DNA of 64,000 nt from Lachnoclostridium sp. An76. GTDB taxonomy: Bacteria; Bacillota; Clostridia; Lachnospirales; Lachnospiraceae. The stretch lies in the NCBI RefSeq assembly GCF_002161355.1, contig NZ_NFHL01000005.1, positions 62,001 through 126,000 on the forward strand, given 5' to 3'. The notes beneath the pieces are model-generated. The model was not told the DNA's origin. It did no database searches and saw only the letters and a program-made list of their open reading frames with translations. The position numbers and the translations under genes were made by a program. Shown in pieces: positions 8,026-16,723 of this stretch; position 1 is the first letter of the stretch, and the number at the start of each line of letters is the position of its first letter.

Positions 8026-8045
8026 CAAAATCAGAAAGAGCGCGG
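8026..8045. repeat. 20-bp direct repeat flanking the kinase-ANT(6) segment, right copy
   Basis: Partner of 6333-6352 (19/20 identical). Backbone-like GC content resumes immediately after it. Confidence 0.65.
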
Positions 8046-8452
8046 ACAAGCACTTTGAGGGATTGGCCGCCTTGTCCACCCATCCAGCGGGGCGGCGGGC
8101 GGCGGTCAAGGCCGGGTGTAACCCCGTTCATTTCAGCCTTGACGGTTGCCCGCTGTCCTGCTACTTTTCCGGGAGTGTGGCCACAACTTCGGGACACTTT
8201 GTCCACAAGTTGGAGCGTAGGACGAGGAACTGGGGCTTTCATATACGCCCTGTCTGCTGATGAGTCCAGACCTGCGCTTGCGGCTCCACGCCACGCAAGC
8301 ACAGCCCTGTTTTCCTGCCGCTTCAAATGCCCTTGCCCTCCCCGGCGGCAACGGCATTTTCACGGCAACGCCGGCAGAGCGTATAACACACTACACTTTG
8401 CTTCGCAAAGTCGTGTGCCAAATGGGGGGCGTTGCCCCCTTTGGAAACCCCC

Positions 8453-8506
8453 ACAAGAAAAGGCGGTACGCTACCCCTCCACGGGGCGCATACCGCCTTT
8501 TCTTGT
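8453..8506. terminator. Strong hairpin near IME1 right end
   Basis: A 19-bp inverted repeat (8453-8471 with 8488-8506, one mismatch), loop about 16 nt. The stem begins and ends in A/T runs (AAGAAAA / TTTTCTT), consistent with a terminator in either direction that shields the element from the neighbouring chromosome. Confidence 0.6.
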
Positions 8507-8566
8507 TATCCAGCCCTCCGGCTGTATCGGTTGAGCAAAAGTCCGCGTGGGATTGATGTGGTATCT

Positions 8567-8704
8567 TTAACTTTGGGAAACTCCGGTTTCCCATTTCGAT
8601 ACCGCACGGTCCGTAATGTTCATTTTCTCCGCCAGTTCTTTCTGTGTCATATTCAGTTCTTTTCTCCGCTGGGCGATAAACGCCCCGATCTTCTTCTGAT
8701 CCAT
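8567..8704 (-). pseudogene. XRE-family regulator gene truncated by IME1
   Basis: From the ATG at 8704 (AGGAGG upstream) the frame encodes a good HTH_3 start: MDQKKIGAFIAQRRKELNMT, then QKELAEKMNITDRAVSKWETG. The reading then changes to VSQS and stops at 8567, after 45 codons. Complete members continue with roughly 100 or more residues after the WETG. The break coincides with the 8+4+8 perfect palindrome TGGGAAAC-TCCG-GTTTCCCA (8574-8593). I infer that IME1 integrated inside this gene; the remainder should lie beyond the left end of IME1. The remnant still encodes an HTH and could bind DNA. Confidence 0.8.
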
Positions 8705-8743
8705 CTGACGCACCTCCTGTATACTAAAAGCTGCTTTTCATGC

Positions 8744-8776
8744 AAAAATAAGAGACAGGTCTTGTTTTCCTGTCTC
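8744..8776 (-). terminator. Intrinsic terminator downstream of the Rpn nuclease gene
   Basis: The inverted repeat GAGACAGG (8752-8759) / CCTGTCTC (8769-8776) is followed on the minus strand by a TTATTTTT run (8750-8744). It lies 50 bp past the rpn stop and just upstream of the XRE remnant, so it separates the two transcripts. Confidence 0.75.
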
Positions 8777-8828
8777 TATTATACTTACTGTCTCTGCAAT
8801 TGTAACCATACCGGCAGTTGAGTCCGGC

Positions 8829-9686
8829 TTATTTCGCCGATTTCAGCCACTGCCTCACAACGGAAACATCTTCTTCAACCACTTTCGCGATCGTGTCCAG
8901 AGGCATCCCCATCTTCTCCAGATTCCAGGCTGTTTTCTTATGGCTTTCTTTCATACCAGATTCTCTACCTTCTTCACGTATCCTCTCCATTATCTCACAC
9001 ATGATCTCTATGCCTCCTTCCTCTGTCTTCAGGAATCGTACCCGCTTTGACAACTCTCCCTCACTGTCGTCAAACGGATCCGCCGTTTTAAAATACTTCA
9101 TCAATTTAGCGATCCTGCTGCCGTCGTCAATCTCGGCATTCACATAAATCAGGTGCGAACCATCATTGTGTTTTTTCCCTGTCTGCCGGAACCGTTTTTC
9201 TTCCTCGTATACGGTATAACCGTCTTTCCATATGTCTTTACGGCTGATATAAAAAATATACCGTTCCGGGAGCTCATTGTAATCCCGGCCCTTTCTCAGG
9301 AATTCCCCATCCGTAACAGAACCGTAAAACCTGGTCCTCCGGGCATGGTCAGCGACATCCGCCCCTTCTATCTCCAGATGGCAGATAACGCCCTTCTTAT
9401 CTTCTGCAAGGACGTCCAGCCTTGCCCCATGCGAGATTACTTTCGAGATCACATACTGGGTTCTGACAGAAACAAGCTCGATCCCCGGATCATCCATCAG
9501 GATCCGTATTACATGCTGGCATGCATTCCGGTCAGAGAGCACTACGGACATGAACACATCGCTCAGTAATGTAAGCTGCTCCAGATCCTTGAGGCGGCGC
9601 TCCCGCTCTGCGAAGAGTCCTGCTGACCCCGGCGGGGATGTGCCTGTAATCAATGGTTCTTTTGTTTCTTTTTTCTTGTTGGTCAT
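8829..9686 (-). CDS. Rpn family recombination-promoting nuclease / putative transposase (PD-(D/E)XK)
   Basis: A 285-residue member of the PDDEXK_2 'transposase 31-like' Rpn family, nucleases that can promote RecA-independent recombination and are common in multiple copies in gut Firmicutes. Core motifs are DLEQLTLLSDVFMSVVLSD, SHGARLDVLAEDKKGVICHLEIE (the D...ExE nuclease core) and RTRFYGSVTD. The C-terminal helix-turn-helix-like tail is MGMPLDTIAKVVEEDVSVVRQWL. The start at 9686 is used because the upstream sigma-A promoter (9721-9756) places transcription initiation inside the longer open frame, which rules out the two upstream ATGs. The ribosome site (GAAAGA) is weak. Confidence 0.87.
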   Translation of the reverse strand: MTNKKKETKEPLITGTSPPGSAGLFAERERRLKDLEQLTLLSDVFMSVVLSDRNACQHVIRILMDDPGIELVSVRTQYVISKVISHGARLDVLAEDKKGVICHLEIEGADVADHARRTRFYGSVTDGEFLRKGRDYNELPERYIFYISRKDIWKDGYTVYEEEKRFRQTGKKHNDGSHLIYVNAEIDDGSRIAKLMKYFKTADPFDDSEGELSKRVRFLKTEEGGIEIMCEIMERIREEGRESGMKESHKKTAWNLEKMGMPLDTIAKVVEEDVSVVRQWLKSAK

Positions 9687-9720
9687 ATTGTATCTTTCGG
9701 CTGCGATGATACAAGCTGGG

Positions 9721-9756
9721 TACATTTTAGCATATGGATTTTCCAATGTAAATCGC
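9721..9756 (-). promoter_or_regulatory. Duplicated sigma-A promoter, copy 1 (drives rpn)
   Basis: On the minus strand TTTACA, 17 bp, then TAAAAT with an upstream TG (extended -10) gives a near-ideal promoter. The 36-bp segment is repeated at 10451-10486 with 5 mismatches that all spare the promoter hexamers. It overlaps the last codon of the upstream kinase gene. Confidence 0.75.
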
Positions 9757-10292
9757 TATGGAGTATATAAATCAATGTCCAAATCAATGTTTATTTCGTA
9801 TTCATCTTCGATAAATATGCAGTTCACTTTATATCTCTGTGCATAGTTTAATATCTCCTCATTGTCTTTCAACGCACGTTCCACAGTACACCAGTCATCG
9901 TCCAGACGCTGTTCAATAATATTTGCATACCGCTTTATATCTGCAAAATGCCTTCTGATATAGTCTTCACTCATTATGAGGCAGTAATATTTTATATTTT
10001 CAAGATATTCCGAAGTAAAGTCCTCTTGCCAGTCAAACGGGATATAGCAGCCCTCCACAATTAAATTCTGCTTATTTTCAACAGCAGTTTTAATGATCTC
10101 GCGGACAATAGGCCATAAATACACTGTTAAATCCCTGTCGTCACTCATGGGTGTGAGTTTTGTATTCCCGCTGCGGATCAGACCCATTTTCAGATGATCG
10201 ATCGATAAATATGGGTATTTATATTTCTCAAGCAGTTTTTGAGCAAGTGCAGTTTTTCCTGTGTGCGACGCTCCTGTAATTAAAATTATCAT
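9756..10292 (-). CDS. P-loop kinase of unknown substrate
   Basis: A 178-residue ATP-binding protein. The N-terminal MIILITGASHTGKTALAQKL has Walker A GASHTGKT at residues 7-14. A substrate-region DHLKMGL follows, then NLIVEGCYIPFDW (Walker B-like), and SEDYIRRHFADIKRYANIIEQRLDDDW as a lid. It resembles the adenylate/2-phosphoglycerate-kinase-like P-loop proteins often annotated only as ATP-binding. Start is the ATG at 10292; AGAGGAGC lies 15-20 nt upstream. The gene is AT-rich relative to its neighbours and is bracketed by two copies of a 36-bp promoter sequence, which suggests insertion as a unit between rpn and ybaK. No substrate can be proposed. Confidence 0.75.
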   Translation of the reverse strand: MIILITGASHTGKTALAQKLLEKYKYPYLSIDHLKMGLIRSGNTKLTPMSDDRDLTVYLWPIVREIIKTAVENKQNLIVEGCYIPFDWQEDFTSEYLENIKYYCLIMSEDYIRRHFADIKRYANIIEQRLDDDWCTVERALKDNEEILNYAQRYKVNCIFIEDEYEINIDLDIDLYTP

Positions 10293-10321
10293 CTCTTATA
10301 TATTTATAGCTCCTCTGTAAT

Positions 10322-10411
10322 TTAAAGCTCCCCAATAAAATGATTTTCAGACTCATCCCAATATTTACGATATACAAAATCTGTACCGCCGTCAAAATGG
10401 AGCTGATACAT
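10322..10411 (-). CDS. Possible 29-residue leader peptide or gene fragment
   Basis: Inside the 160-nt leader between promoter copy 2 and the kinase start, an ATG frame (MYQLHFDGGTDFVYRKYWDE..., ending ...FIGEL) is open. It has protein-like composition and ends 30 nt before the kinase ATG. There is no strong ribosome site. It could be a translated leader or a decayed gene end. Evidence is weak. Confidence 0.25.
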   Translation of the reverse strand: MYQLHFDGGTDFVYRKYWDESENHFIGEL

Positions 10412-10450
10412 TCTGAATTTTATTTTTAAACTGTAATGATATAAGACAGG

Positions 10451-10486
10451 TTCATTTTAGCATACGGATCTTGCGATGTAAATCGC
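10451..10486 (-). promoter_or_regulatory. Duplicated sigma-A promoter, copy 2 (drives the P-loop kinase)
   Basis: TTTACA-17-TAAAAT with an extended -10 TG, matching copy 1 at 9721-9756 in 31 of 36 positions. Transcription would start near 10445 and give a roughly 150-nt leader before the kinase ATG at 10292. Confidence 0.75.
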
Positions 10487-10575
10487 CCTTCCCCTGCCGC
10501 CCTGAAACTGTTATAATTTTCTTACAGCCGGCACTCACTGACCGGCATACATCAGAAAGGAAGGTCTGTTTCATC

Positions 10576-11052
10576 ATGTCAGTCGAAATCGTAAAAGATT
10601 ATTTTAAGAAAAACAATATCGCTAAGGAGATCCTGGAATTTCCGGTCTCCAGCGCTACCGTAGAGCTCGCGGCACAGGCGGTCGGCGTGGAGCCGGCGCG
10701 CATCGCCAAAACACTTTCATTCTACACAAAGGAAAAAGACGCCGCGATCCTCATCGTGACCGCAGGGGATATGAAGATCGACAACAGCAAATTCAAACAG
10801 TTCTTCGGGATGAAGGCAAAGATGCTTGCGCCGGAGGATGTGGAACCGCTGACCGGGCACGCCATCGGCGGGGTCTGCCCTTTTGGGAACCCGGAAAGTA
10901 CCACAGTATATCTCGACATCTCCATGAAGCGGTTTGAGACTGTATTCCCGGCCGCGGGCAGCGGGAATTCGGCTGTGGAACTGACATGCGGGGAATTGGA
11001 GCAGTACGCCTGCGCGAAAGAGTGGATCGATGTCTGCAAGCCAATGTCATAG
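10576..11052 (+). CDS. YbaK/EbsC-family aminoacyl-tRNA deacylase
   Basis: A 158-residue YbaK-like protein. This family hydrolyses mischarged Cys-tRNA(Pro) or related species in trans to prolyl-tRNA synthetase. The fold is visible in PVSSATVELAAQAVGVEPARIAKTLSF, with the conserved lysine, then GDMKIDNSKFKQFFG and the GHAIGGVCPFG loop. It belongs to the shorter YbaK group common in clostridia. The start at 10576 follows AGGAAGG with a longish 11-nt spacer; the frame upstream to 10471 lacks a ribosome site and overlaps promoter copy 2. A TATAAT at 10512-10517 could be its -10 box. It is divergent from the kinase gene. Confidence 0.9.
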   Translation: MSVEIVKDYFKKNNIAKEILEFPVSSATVELAAQAVGVEPARIAKTLSFYTKEKDAAILIVTAGDMKIDNSKFKQFFGMKAKMLAPEDVEPLTGHAIGGVCPFGNPESTTVYLDISMKRFETVFPAAGSGNSAVELTCGELEQYACAKEWIDVCKPMS

Positions 11053-11090
11053 GCGGTCAACTCAGAGTAACGCAGAGCAGACGCATTTAA

Positions 11091-12614
<1,524 letters not shown>

Positions 12615-12643
12615 ATCCGTACAACCTTTCAAAAACAGAAACC

Positions 12644-12685
12644 AGCTCCCGCCGCTGCCTTTATATCAGGGCAGCGGCGGGAGCT
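12644..12685. terminator. Terminator between convergent glpK and smsB
   Basis: A perfect 16-bp inverted repeat, AGCTCCCGCCGCTGCC (12644-12659) with 12670-12685. A T-rich run follows on the minus strand (GGTTTCTGTTTTT). It serves smsB best and probably also stops glpK transcripts. Confidence 0.8.
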
Positions 12686-12700
12686 CTGCTGTACGTTTCC

Positions 12701-13636
12701 CTATTTCAAAAAGCTTTCAATGATCACTGCCTCAGCTTCCTCCTCGCTCATTCCGAAGGTCCGGAGCTTCACGAGCTGCTCGTCATTGATCCTGCCGATG
12801 GCAGCCTCATGGATGATCTGCGCGTCCACGTGGCGCGCATTGATCTCCGGGATGGAGCTGATCTCCGCCTGGTCCATAATGATAGAGTCACACTGGACAT
12901 GGGCGTGGCATCGGTTATTTCCGATGGCCCTGGGATGGAACACCTGCTTGGACGATCCTTTTCCCACGGAGCGGGATACGATCCTTGCCGAGCTGTTCTC
13001 TCCGTTTAACTCAATATCCATGTTGGAGACCGCGGTCTGCCCTTCGTCTGTCATCAGCTTCTCAGTGACGAAAAGTTTCGCATTGTCTGCAAGTTCGATA
13101 TAATTCTCTCTCTCCGTGGAATCCACTCCGCGGATCTGCGTCGTCTCAAGAGTGAATACCGAATCCTCGCCCACATAGATCTTTGTCACAGGGTTCAGGA
13201 CCTTCTGCCCGGAGCCTTCCCCTTCCGCGTAATGATTCTCTACATATTTTACATTGCATCCTTTTCCCACATGAAACGCGTGGATGCCGTCATGTCTCGT
13301 CTCGGAGCAGCCTTCTCCGTGGATCCCGCAGCCTGCGATGATGGTCACATCCGCGCCGTCCTCAATATAGAAATCATTGTAAACGATATCCACACCTTCC
13401 CGGGACATGACCACAGGGATATGCACCTGCTCGTTCTTTGCCTCACCGCTGATATGGATGTCGATCCCCGGCTTGTCTTCCTTTTTTACAATATTGATAT
13501 GGCGGCTGTCCCCATGGCACACTGCCATACCGTTTAAGCGCAGATTGTATGCGCCTTCCTGCTTAAACCCATAGGAGTCGATCATTTTCAGCACATCCTG
13601 GGTCACCTTGTCCAGATCGATCTTCTTAGACTCCAT
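12701..13636 (-). CDS. SufB/SufD-family Fe-S scaffold protein (SmsB-like)
   Basis: The scaffold part of a minimal SUF system that builds Fe-S clusters. The 311-residue protein is a single SufB/D-type beta-helix protein. It has the family core (DVTIIAGCGIHGEGCSETRHDGIHAFHVGKGC... region, then RGVDSTERENYIELADNAKLFVTEKLMTDEGQTAVSNMDIELNG), and the C-terminal QFHPRAIGNNRCHAHVQCDSI and SIPEINARHVDAQIIHEAAIGRI sections. The start at 13636 has AAGGAGG upstream. It overlaps smsC by 11 bp. With only one scaffold gene and one ATPase, the pair fits the ancestral SmsCB type found in archaea and anaerobic Firmicutes rather than SufBCDSU. No desulfurase gene is adjacent. Confidence 0.87.
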   Translation of the reverse strand: MESKKIDLDKVTQDVLKMIDSYGFKQEGAYNLRLNGMAVCHGDSRHINIVKKEDKPGIDIHISGEAKNEQVHIPVVMSREGVDIVYNDFYIEDGADVTIIAGCGIHGEGCSETRHDGIHAFHVGKGCNVKYVENHYAEGEGSGQKVLNPVTKIYVGEDSVFTLETTQIRGVDSTERENYIELADNAKLFVTEKLMTDEGQTAVSNMDIELNGENSSARIVSRSVGKGSSKQVFHPRAIGNNRCHAHVQCDSIIMDQAEISSIPEINARHVDAQIIHEAAIGRINDEQLVKLRTFGMSEEEAEAVIIESFLK

Positions 13637-14372
13637 AAAGCTCGCCTCCTTTTTGTCTCCTGCACTCGCAGGAATCCAGTTCCGCACCGAAGAGATGCGG
13701 CATGATCTCTTTGGCGTCCCCGATGGACTGTACTTTTCCGTCAGAGATGACCATGATGCGGTCCGCCATCTGGATGATCCTCTCCTGATGCGAGATCAGG
13801 ATCAGGCTCTCCTTTTTCTCTTTGTGTATCTGTTCAAAACGCTTGATCAGCATGGAGAAGCTCCACAGGTCGATCCCTGCCTCCGGCTCGTCAAAGACAC
13901 AGAGATCATGGTGCTTCGCCAGCACGGTCGCGATCTCGATCCTCTTCATCTCCCCGCCGGACAGCGTGGCGTCCGCCTCCCTGTCAATGTACTCCATCGC
14001 GCAGAGCCCCACACTGCTCAGGAGCGCGCAGCATGTCTTCTCATCCAGCGGCTCTCCTGCTGCCAGGGATAAAAGCCGGCGAACGGTCATTCCTTTAAAA
14101 CGGGGCGGCTGCTGGAACGCAAAACCGAGCCCTGCCTTTGCCCTCTCATCGATGGTGTGATCCGTGATGTCCTGCCCGTTGAGGATGATCTTTCCGCCCG
14201 TCGCCTTGTTGATCCCCATGAGGAGCTTTGCCAGAGTGGATTTTCCTCCTCCGTTGGGCCCTGTGATGACAAGCATCTCGCCGTCGTTTACTGTAAAGCT
14301 GACGTCAGAGAGGATCTCCGACTGTCTGCCCTCTTCTACTACGTCATATGATAAATGTTCTACCTTAAGCAT
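13626..14372 (-). CDS. SufC-type Fe-S assembly ABC ATPase (SmsC-like)
   Basis: A soluble ABC ATPase that powers Fe-S scaffold remodelling. The 248 residues start at the ATG at 14372 (MLKVEHLSYDV, AAGGAAG upstream). They include Walker A GPNGGGKST, a Q-loop FAFQQPPRFKGM, the signature LSGGEMKRIE and Walker B LCVFDEPEAGID, in which the ...GID in place of the transporter D-loop SALD is typical of SufC. The H-loop is SHQERI. It is cotranscribed with smsB and preceded by a LysR gene whose stop lies 102 bp upstream of this start. Confidence 0.9.
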   Translation of the reverse strand: MLKVEHLSYDVVEEGRQSEILSDVSFTVNDGEMLVITGPNGGGKSTLAKLLMGINKATGGKIILNGQDITDHTIDERAKAGLGFAFQQPPRFKGMTVRRLLSLAAGEPLDEKTCCALLSSVGLCAMEYIDREADATLSGGEMKRIEIATVLAKHHDLCVFDEPEAGIDLWSFSMLIKRFEQIHKEKKESLILISHQERIIQMADRIMVISDGKVQSIGDAKEIMPHLFGAELDSCECRRQKGGELYGV

Positions 14373-14473
14373 CCGGGATTTCACTTCCTTTTCTTTTTCT
14401 CTGTGAGATACGGGATTTCTCCGTCTCATATGTAAACGGAACTGTTTATAAGCAGTATCCTGTGTAAGCTGTG

Positions 14474-15349
14474 TCACTCGGAAAATCTGCGGAAGACTTC
14501 TCTGTATCTGTCAGCGTAGATGCTTCCCCGCCGCCAGATAAATGTAAATTCATGGGATACCCTGAAATCCTTCAGCGGGATCCTCACAAGTGCGCCGGTC
14601 CTCAGTTCCTCCCGGACCGCAGCTTCATATAAAAATGTAATACCGCACCCGGCTTTTGTCAACTCTTTGATCGTGTGCAGGCTGCCCACCTCCATGACCT
14701 TATCAAAGTCCTCAGCGCTCAGGTTGTGCGAGTCCAGCCAGCGTTCCAGCACCTCTCTGGTACCCGAGCCCTTCTCCCGCATGAGGAGCCGTTCCCCAAA
14801 GAGATCCTCGATCCTGTCCGGCGTCTTTTTGAACGGATAGGCCGGTCCGCACACTGCGATATAATTTTCATCCGAAAATTTCCTGAAATCATATTCTGTC
14901 TTTTTAAAAAAACCTTCCACCAGAGCGAAATCAATCTCGCCGTCATCGAGCCGCTTAAGCAGCCCCTGCGTATTATCCACGATCATGTGGATATCCGCAT
15001 CCGGGTATTTCCCGAGATATTTTTCCAGGATACTGCCCATCAGCACATCTCCAACTGTCCTGGTCGCCCCAAAACGGATCTCTTCCTCTTCTTCCGACTT
15101 CACCATCGCACTCTGCAAAGAAATCTCGTCATGCATCATGGTCAGCGACGCGTTCCTCAATATCTCTCCCGCGCCGGTAAGACGCAGCTTTTTCCCCTCA
15201 TAGCGGAACAGCTTCGTATTATAATGCTTTTCCAGAAAGCGGATGTGCTGGGACACCGCAGGCTGTGTGATATTCAGTTTTTCCGATGCCCTTGTGAAAT
15301 TCATGCACTGGCAGACCGCCAGAAATGTTTCCATCCTGAAATCAAGCAT
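14474..15349 (-). CDS. LysR-family transcriptional regulator (YeiE/CysL-like)
   Basis: A 291-residue LysR protein. The winged HTH is at residues 1-60 (METFLAVCQCMNFTRASEKLNITQPAVSQHIRFLE), and a periplasmic-binding-like effector domain (about 90-285) contains the GSGTREVLERW motif common in the CysL/YeiE branch. It is transcribed divergently from the YeiH transporter gene 360 bp away, a pairing also known elsewhere for YeiE and YeiH. It therefore most likely controls yeiH from the palindromic site in between. Effector is unknown. AAGGGGAG precedes the ATG. Confidence 0.9.
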   Translation of the reverse strand: MLDFRMETFLAVCQCMNFTRASEKLNITQPAVSQHIRFLEKHYNTKLFRYEGKKLRLTGAGEILRNASLTMMHDEISLQSAMVKSEEEEEIRFGATRTVGDVLMGSILEKYLGKYPDADIHMIVDNTQGLLKRLDDGEIDFALVEGFFKKTEYDFRKFSDENYIAVCGPAYPFKKTPDRIEDLFGERLLMREKGSGTREVLERWLDSHNLSAEDFDKVMEVGSLHTIKELTKAGCGITFLYEAAVREELRTGALVRIPLKDFRVSHEFTFIWRRGSIYADRYREVFRRFSE

Positions 15350-15709
15350 GTCCTTCTCCCCTTATCTCTGCGGCTGCCTGCCAAAATCCGGCAGCAATGC
15401 CGCTCCACGCACAGTCAGTATGAAAATATGAAACCCCTTTAAAAATACCGGACAAAGCTTTCCCTCAAAAACCGTCCGTCAAAGCCGCAGCATACGAGTG
15501 GATGCCCGCAGACTGACGGAAGCTGCGCCTCCGCCTCCTGATCCGATGCCATCCACTCTGCCACTGTATCTATACAGAATTACTCCCTGTGGATAACTAT
15601 AACATATATTTATCATAAAATAAATATTAATAATTTTATTTTATGATTTTTTTATGATATCTTATCCACAGAGCCAATATATGGAAATAAAGATAATGGA
15701 GGAATCTCT
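15350..15709. promoter_or_regulatory. Divergent lysR-yeiH control region with DnaA-like boxes and AT palindrome
   Basis: A 360-bp non-coding region. Near yeiH, TGTGGATAA (15588-15596) and TTATCCACA (15662-15670) are perfect DnaA-box consensus sequences in inverted orientation, extended to CTGTGGATAA / TTATCCACAG. Between them lies a 13-bp perfect inverted repeat ATCATAAAATAAA (15612-15624) / TTTATTTTATGAT (15635-15647), with a third TTATGAT at 15652-15658. The AT repeat looks like a LysR operator. The DnaA boxes may be chance or a genuine replication-linked control. The lysR-proximal 200 bp shows only the weak repeat GAGTGGATG / CATCCACTC. Confidence 0.6.
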
Positions 15710-16717
15710 ATGAATTTCATCAAAAAGAACGGGGCAGGGCTCTCTCTCTGCCTCATTATCGCAGTCCCGGCGTGGTTTCTCGGACAGGCAGTGCCCGTGA
15801 TCGGCGGTCCGGTATTCTCGATCCTGATCGGCATGGTCATCACGCTTTTTCTCACAAAAAAAGACCCCTTTACTCCAGGGATCAATTACACATCAAAAAA
15901 AATACTCCAGGCTGCTGTCGTATTCCTCGGATTCGGCATGAACCTGACCGAGATCCTGGCAAAAGGGAAGCAGTCGCTCCCCATCATCCTGGCCACGATC
16001 TCAACCTCTCTCATCATCGCATTCATCCTGTATAAAGCACTTAAGCTGAAATCCAACAATGCGGTCCTCGTAGGCGTAGGCTCCTCCATCTGCGGCGGGA
16101 GCGCGATCGCAGCGACAGCCCCTGTCATCGATGCCTCAGATGAGGAAGTCGCCCAGTCGATCTCCGTGATCTTTCTCTTCAATGTACTCGCGGCGCTGAT
16201 CTTCCCCACTCTGGGCGCGGCACTCGGACTGAGCAACGATGGTTTCGGCCTGTTTGCGGGCACGGCTGTGAATGATACTTCCTCAGTGACCGCGGCAGCC
16301 ACGGCATGGGACGGGATCCACGGGAGCAATACACTGGAAAGCGCTGCCATCGTAAAAATGACCAGAACGCTGGCCATCATCCCCATCACCCTTATCCTCG
16401 CGCTCTGGAGAGGACGGAAAGAGAAAAATACAAAAGGATCCTCGTTCAGCCTGAAACGCTCCTTCCCGTTCTTTGTCCTGTTTTTCATCCTGGCATCCGT
16501 GGTGACTACGGTCTTCCAGCTCCCGGCGGACATCACCGCTCCGCTGAAAGAACTGAGCAAATTCCTGATCGTAATGGCAATGGCTGCCATCGGGCTGAAC
16601 ACGAATATCATCCAGCTCGTCAGGACCGGCGGGAAGCCGATCTTCACAGGATTCTGCTGCTGGATCGGGATATCAGCGGTCAGCCTCGGGATGCAGCATG
16701 TGATGGGCCTGTGGTGA
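15710..16717 (+). CDS. yeiH: YeiH-family putative sulfate/sulfite export permease
   Basis: An integral membrane protein of 335 residues with about ten hydrophobic segments and an N-terminus beginning [22 protein letters not shown]. Conserved motifs of the UPF0324/YeiH family are [15 protein letters not shown] (around 121-135) and [17 protein letters not shown]. The substrate is not firmly established for the family; sulfate or sulfonate export has been proposed. GGAGG lies 7 nt before the ATG. It is divergent from and probably controlled by the LysR regulator at 14474-15349. The stop codon is followed within 10 bp by the short palindromic repeat element. Confidence 0.88.
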   Translation: MNFIKKNGAGLSLCLIIAVPAWFLGQAVPVIGGPVFSILIGMVITLFLTKKDPFTPGINYTSKKILQAAVVFLGFGMNLTEILAKGKQSLPIILATISTSLIIAFILYKALKLKSNNAVLVGVGSSICGGSAIAATAPVIDASDEEVAQSISVIFLFNVLAALIFPTLGAALGLSNDGFGLFAGTAVNDTSSVTAAATAWDGIHGSNTLESAAIVKMTRTLAIIPITLILALWRGRKEKNTKGSSFSLKRSFPFFVLFFILASVVTTVFQLPADITAPLKELSKFLIVMAMAAIGLNTNIIQLVRTGGKPIFTGFCCWIGISAVSLGMQHVMGLW

Positions 16718-16723
16718 TCTGAT

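Larger units (their letters stand above)
7968..8566. other. IME1 right-end non-coding region
   Basis: About 600 bp without a convincing gene. It holds the right copy of the 20-bp direct repeat (8026-8045) and a CAACTTCGGGACA-type inverted repeat (8184-8212). It also holds a short hairpin around 8396-8412 (ACTTTGC-TTC-GCAAAGT) and a strong 19-bp inverted repeat, ACAAGAAAAGGCGGTACGC (8453-8471) with one mismatch to 8488-8506, whose U-rich flanks suit a bidirectional terminator. The base composition returns to backbone GC after about 8040. Open frames here overlap on both strands and lack ribosome sites. An oriT or recombinase-binding function near the end is possible. Confidence 0.6.
1..8585. 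mobile_element. IME1, partial integrative mobilizable element (Tn4451-like)
   Basis: A contiguous block holds a large serine recombinase, a TnpW-like protein, a MobV relaxase, a RepA_N protein, a Cys-rich VLP protein and AT-rich accessory genes. The order recalls the Tn4451/Tn4453 group (recombinase, small Tnp proteins, mobilization protein, resistance gene). No type IV secretion genes are visible, so I infer mobilizable rather than self-conjugative. The right end lies near 8574-8593, where an XRE reading frame changes into element sequence. The left end is outside the window, beyond the recombinase C-terminus. The right boundary is inferred from the gene truncation and is not proven. Confidence 0.8.

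Noticed and set aside
8055..8556. Overlapping 65-159-codon frames at the IME1 right end
   Set aside because: All overlap one another on both strands in GC-rich non-coding DNA with hairpins; none has a ribosome site.
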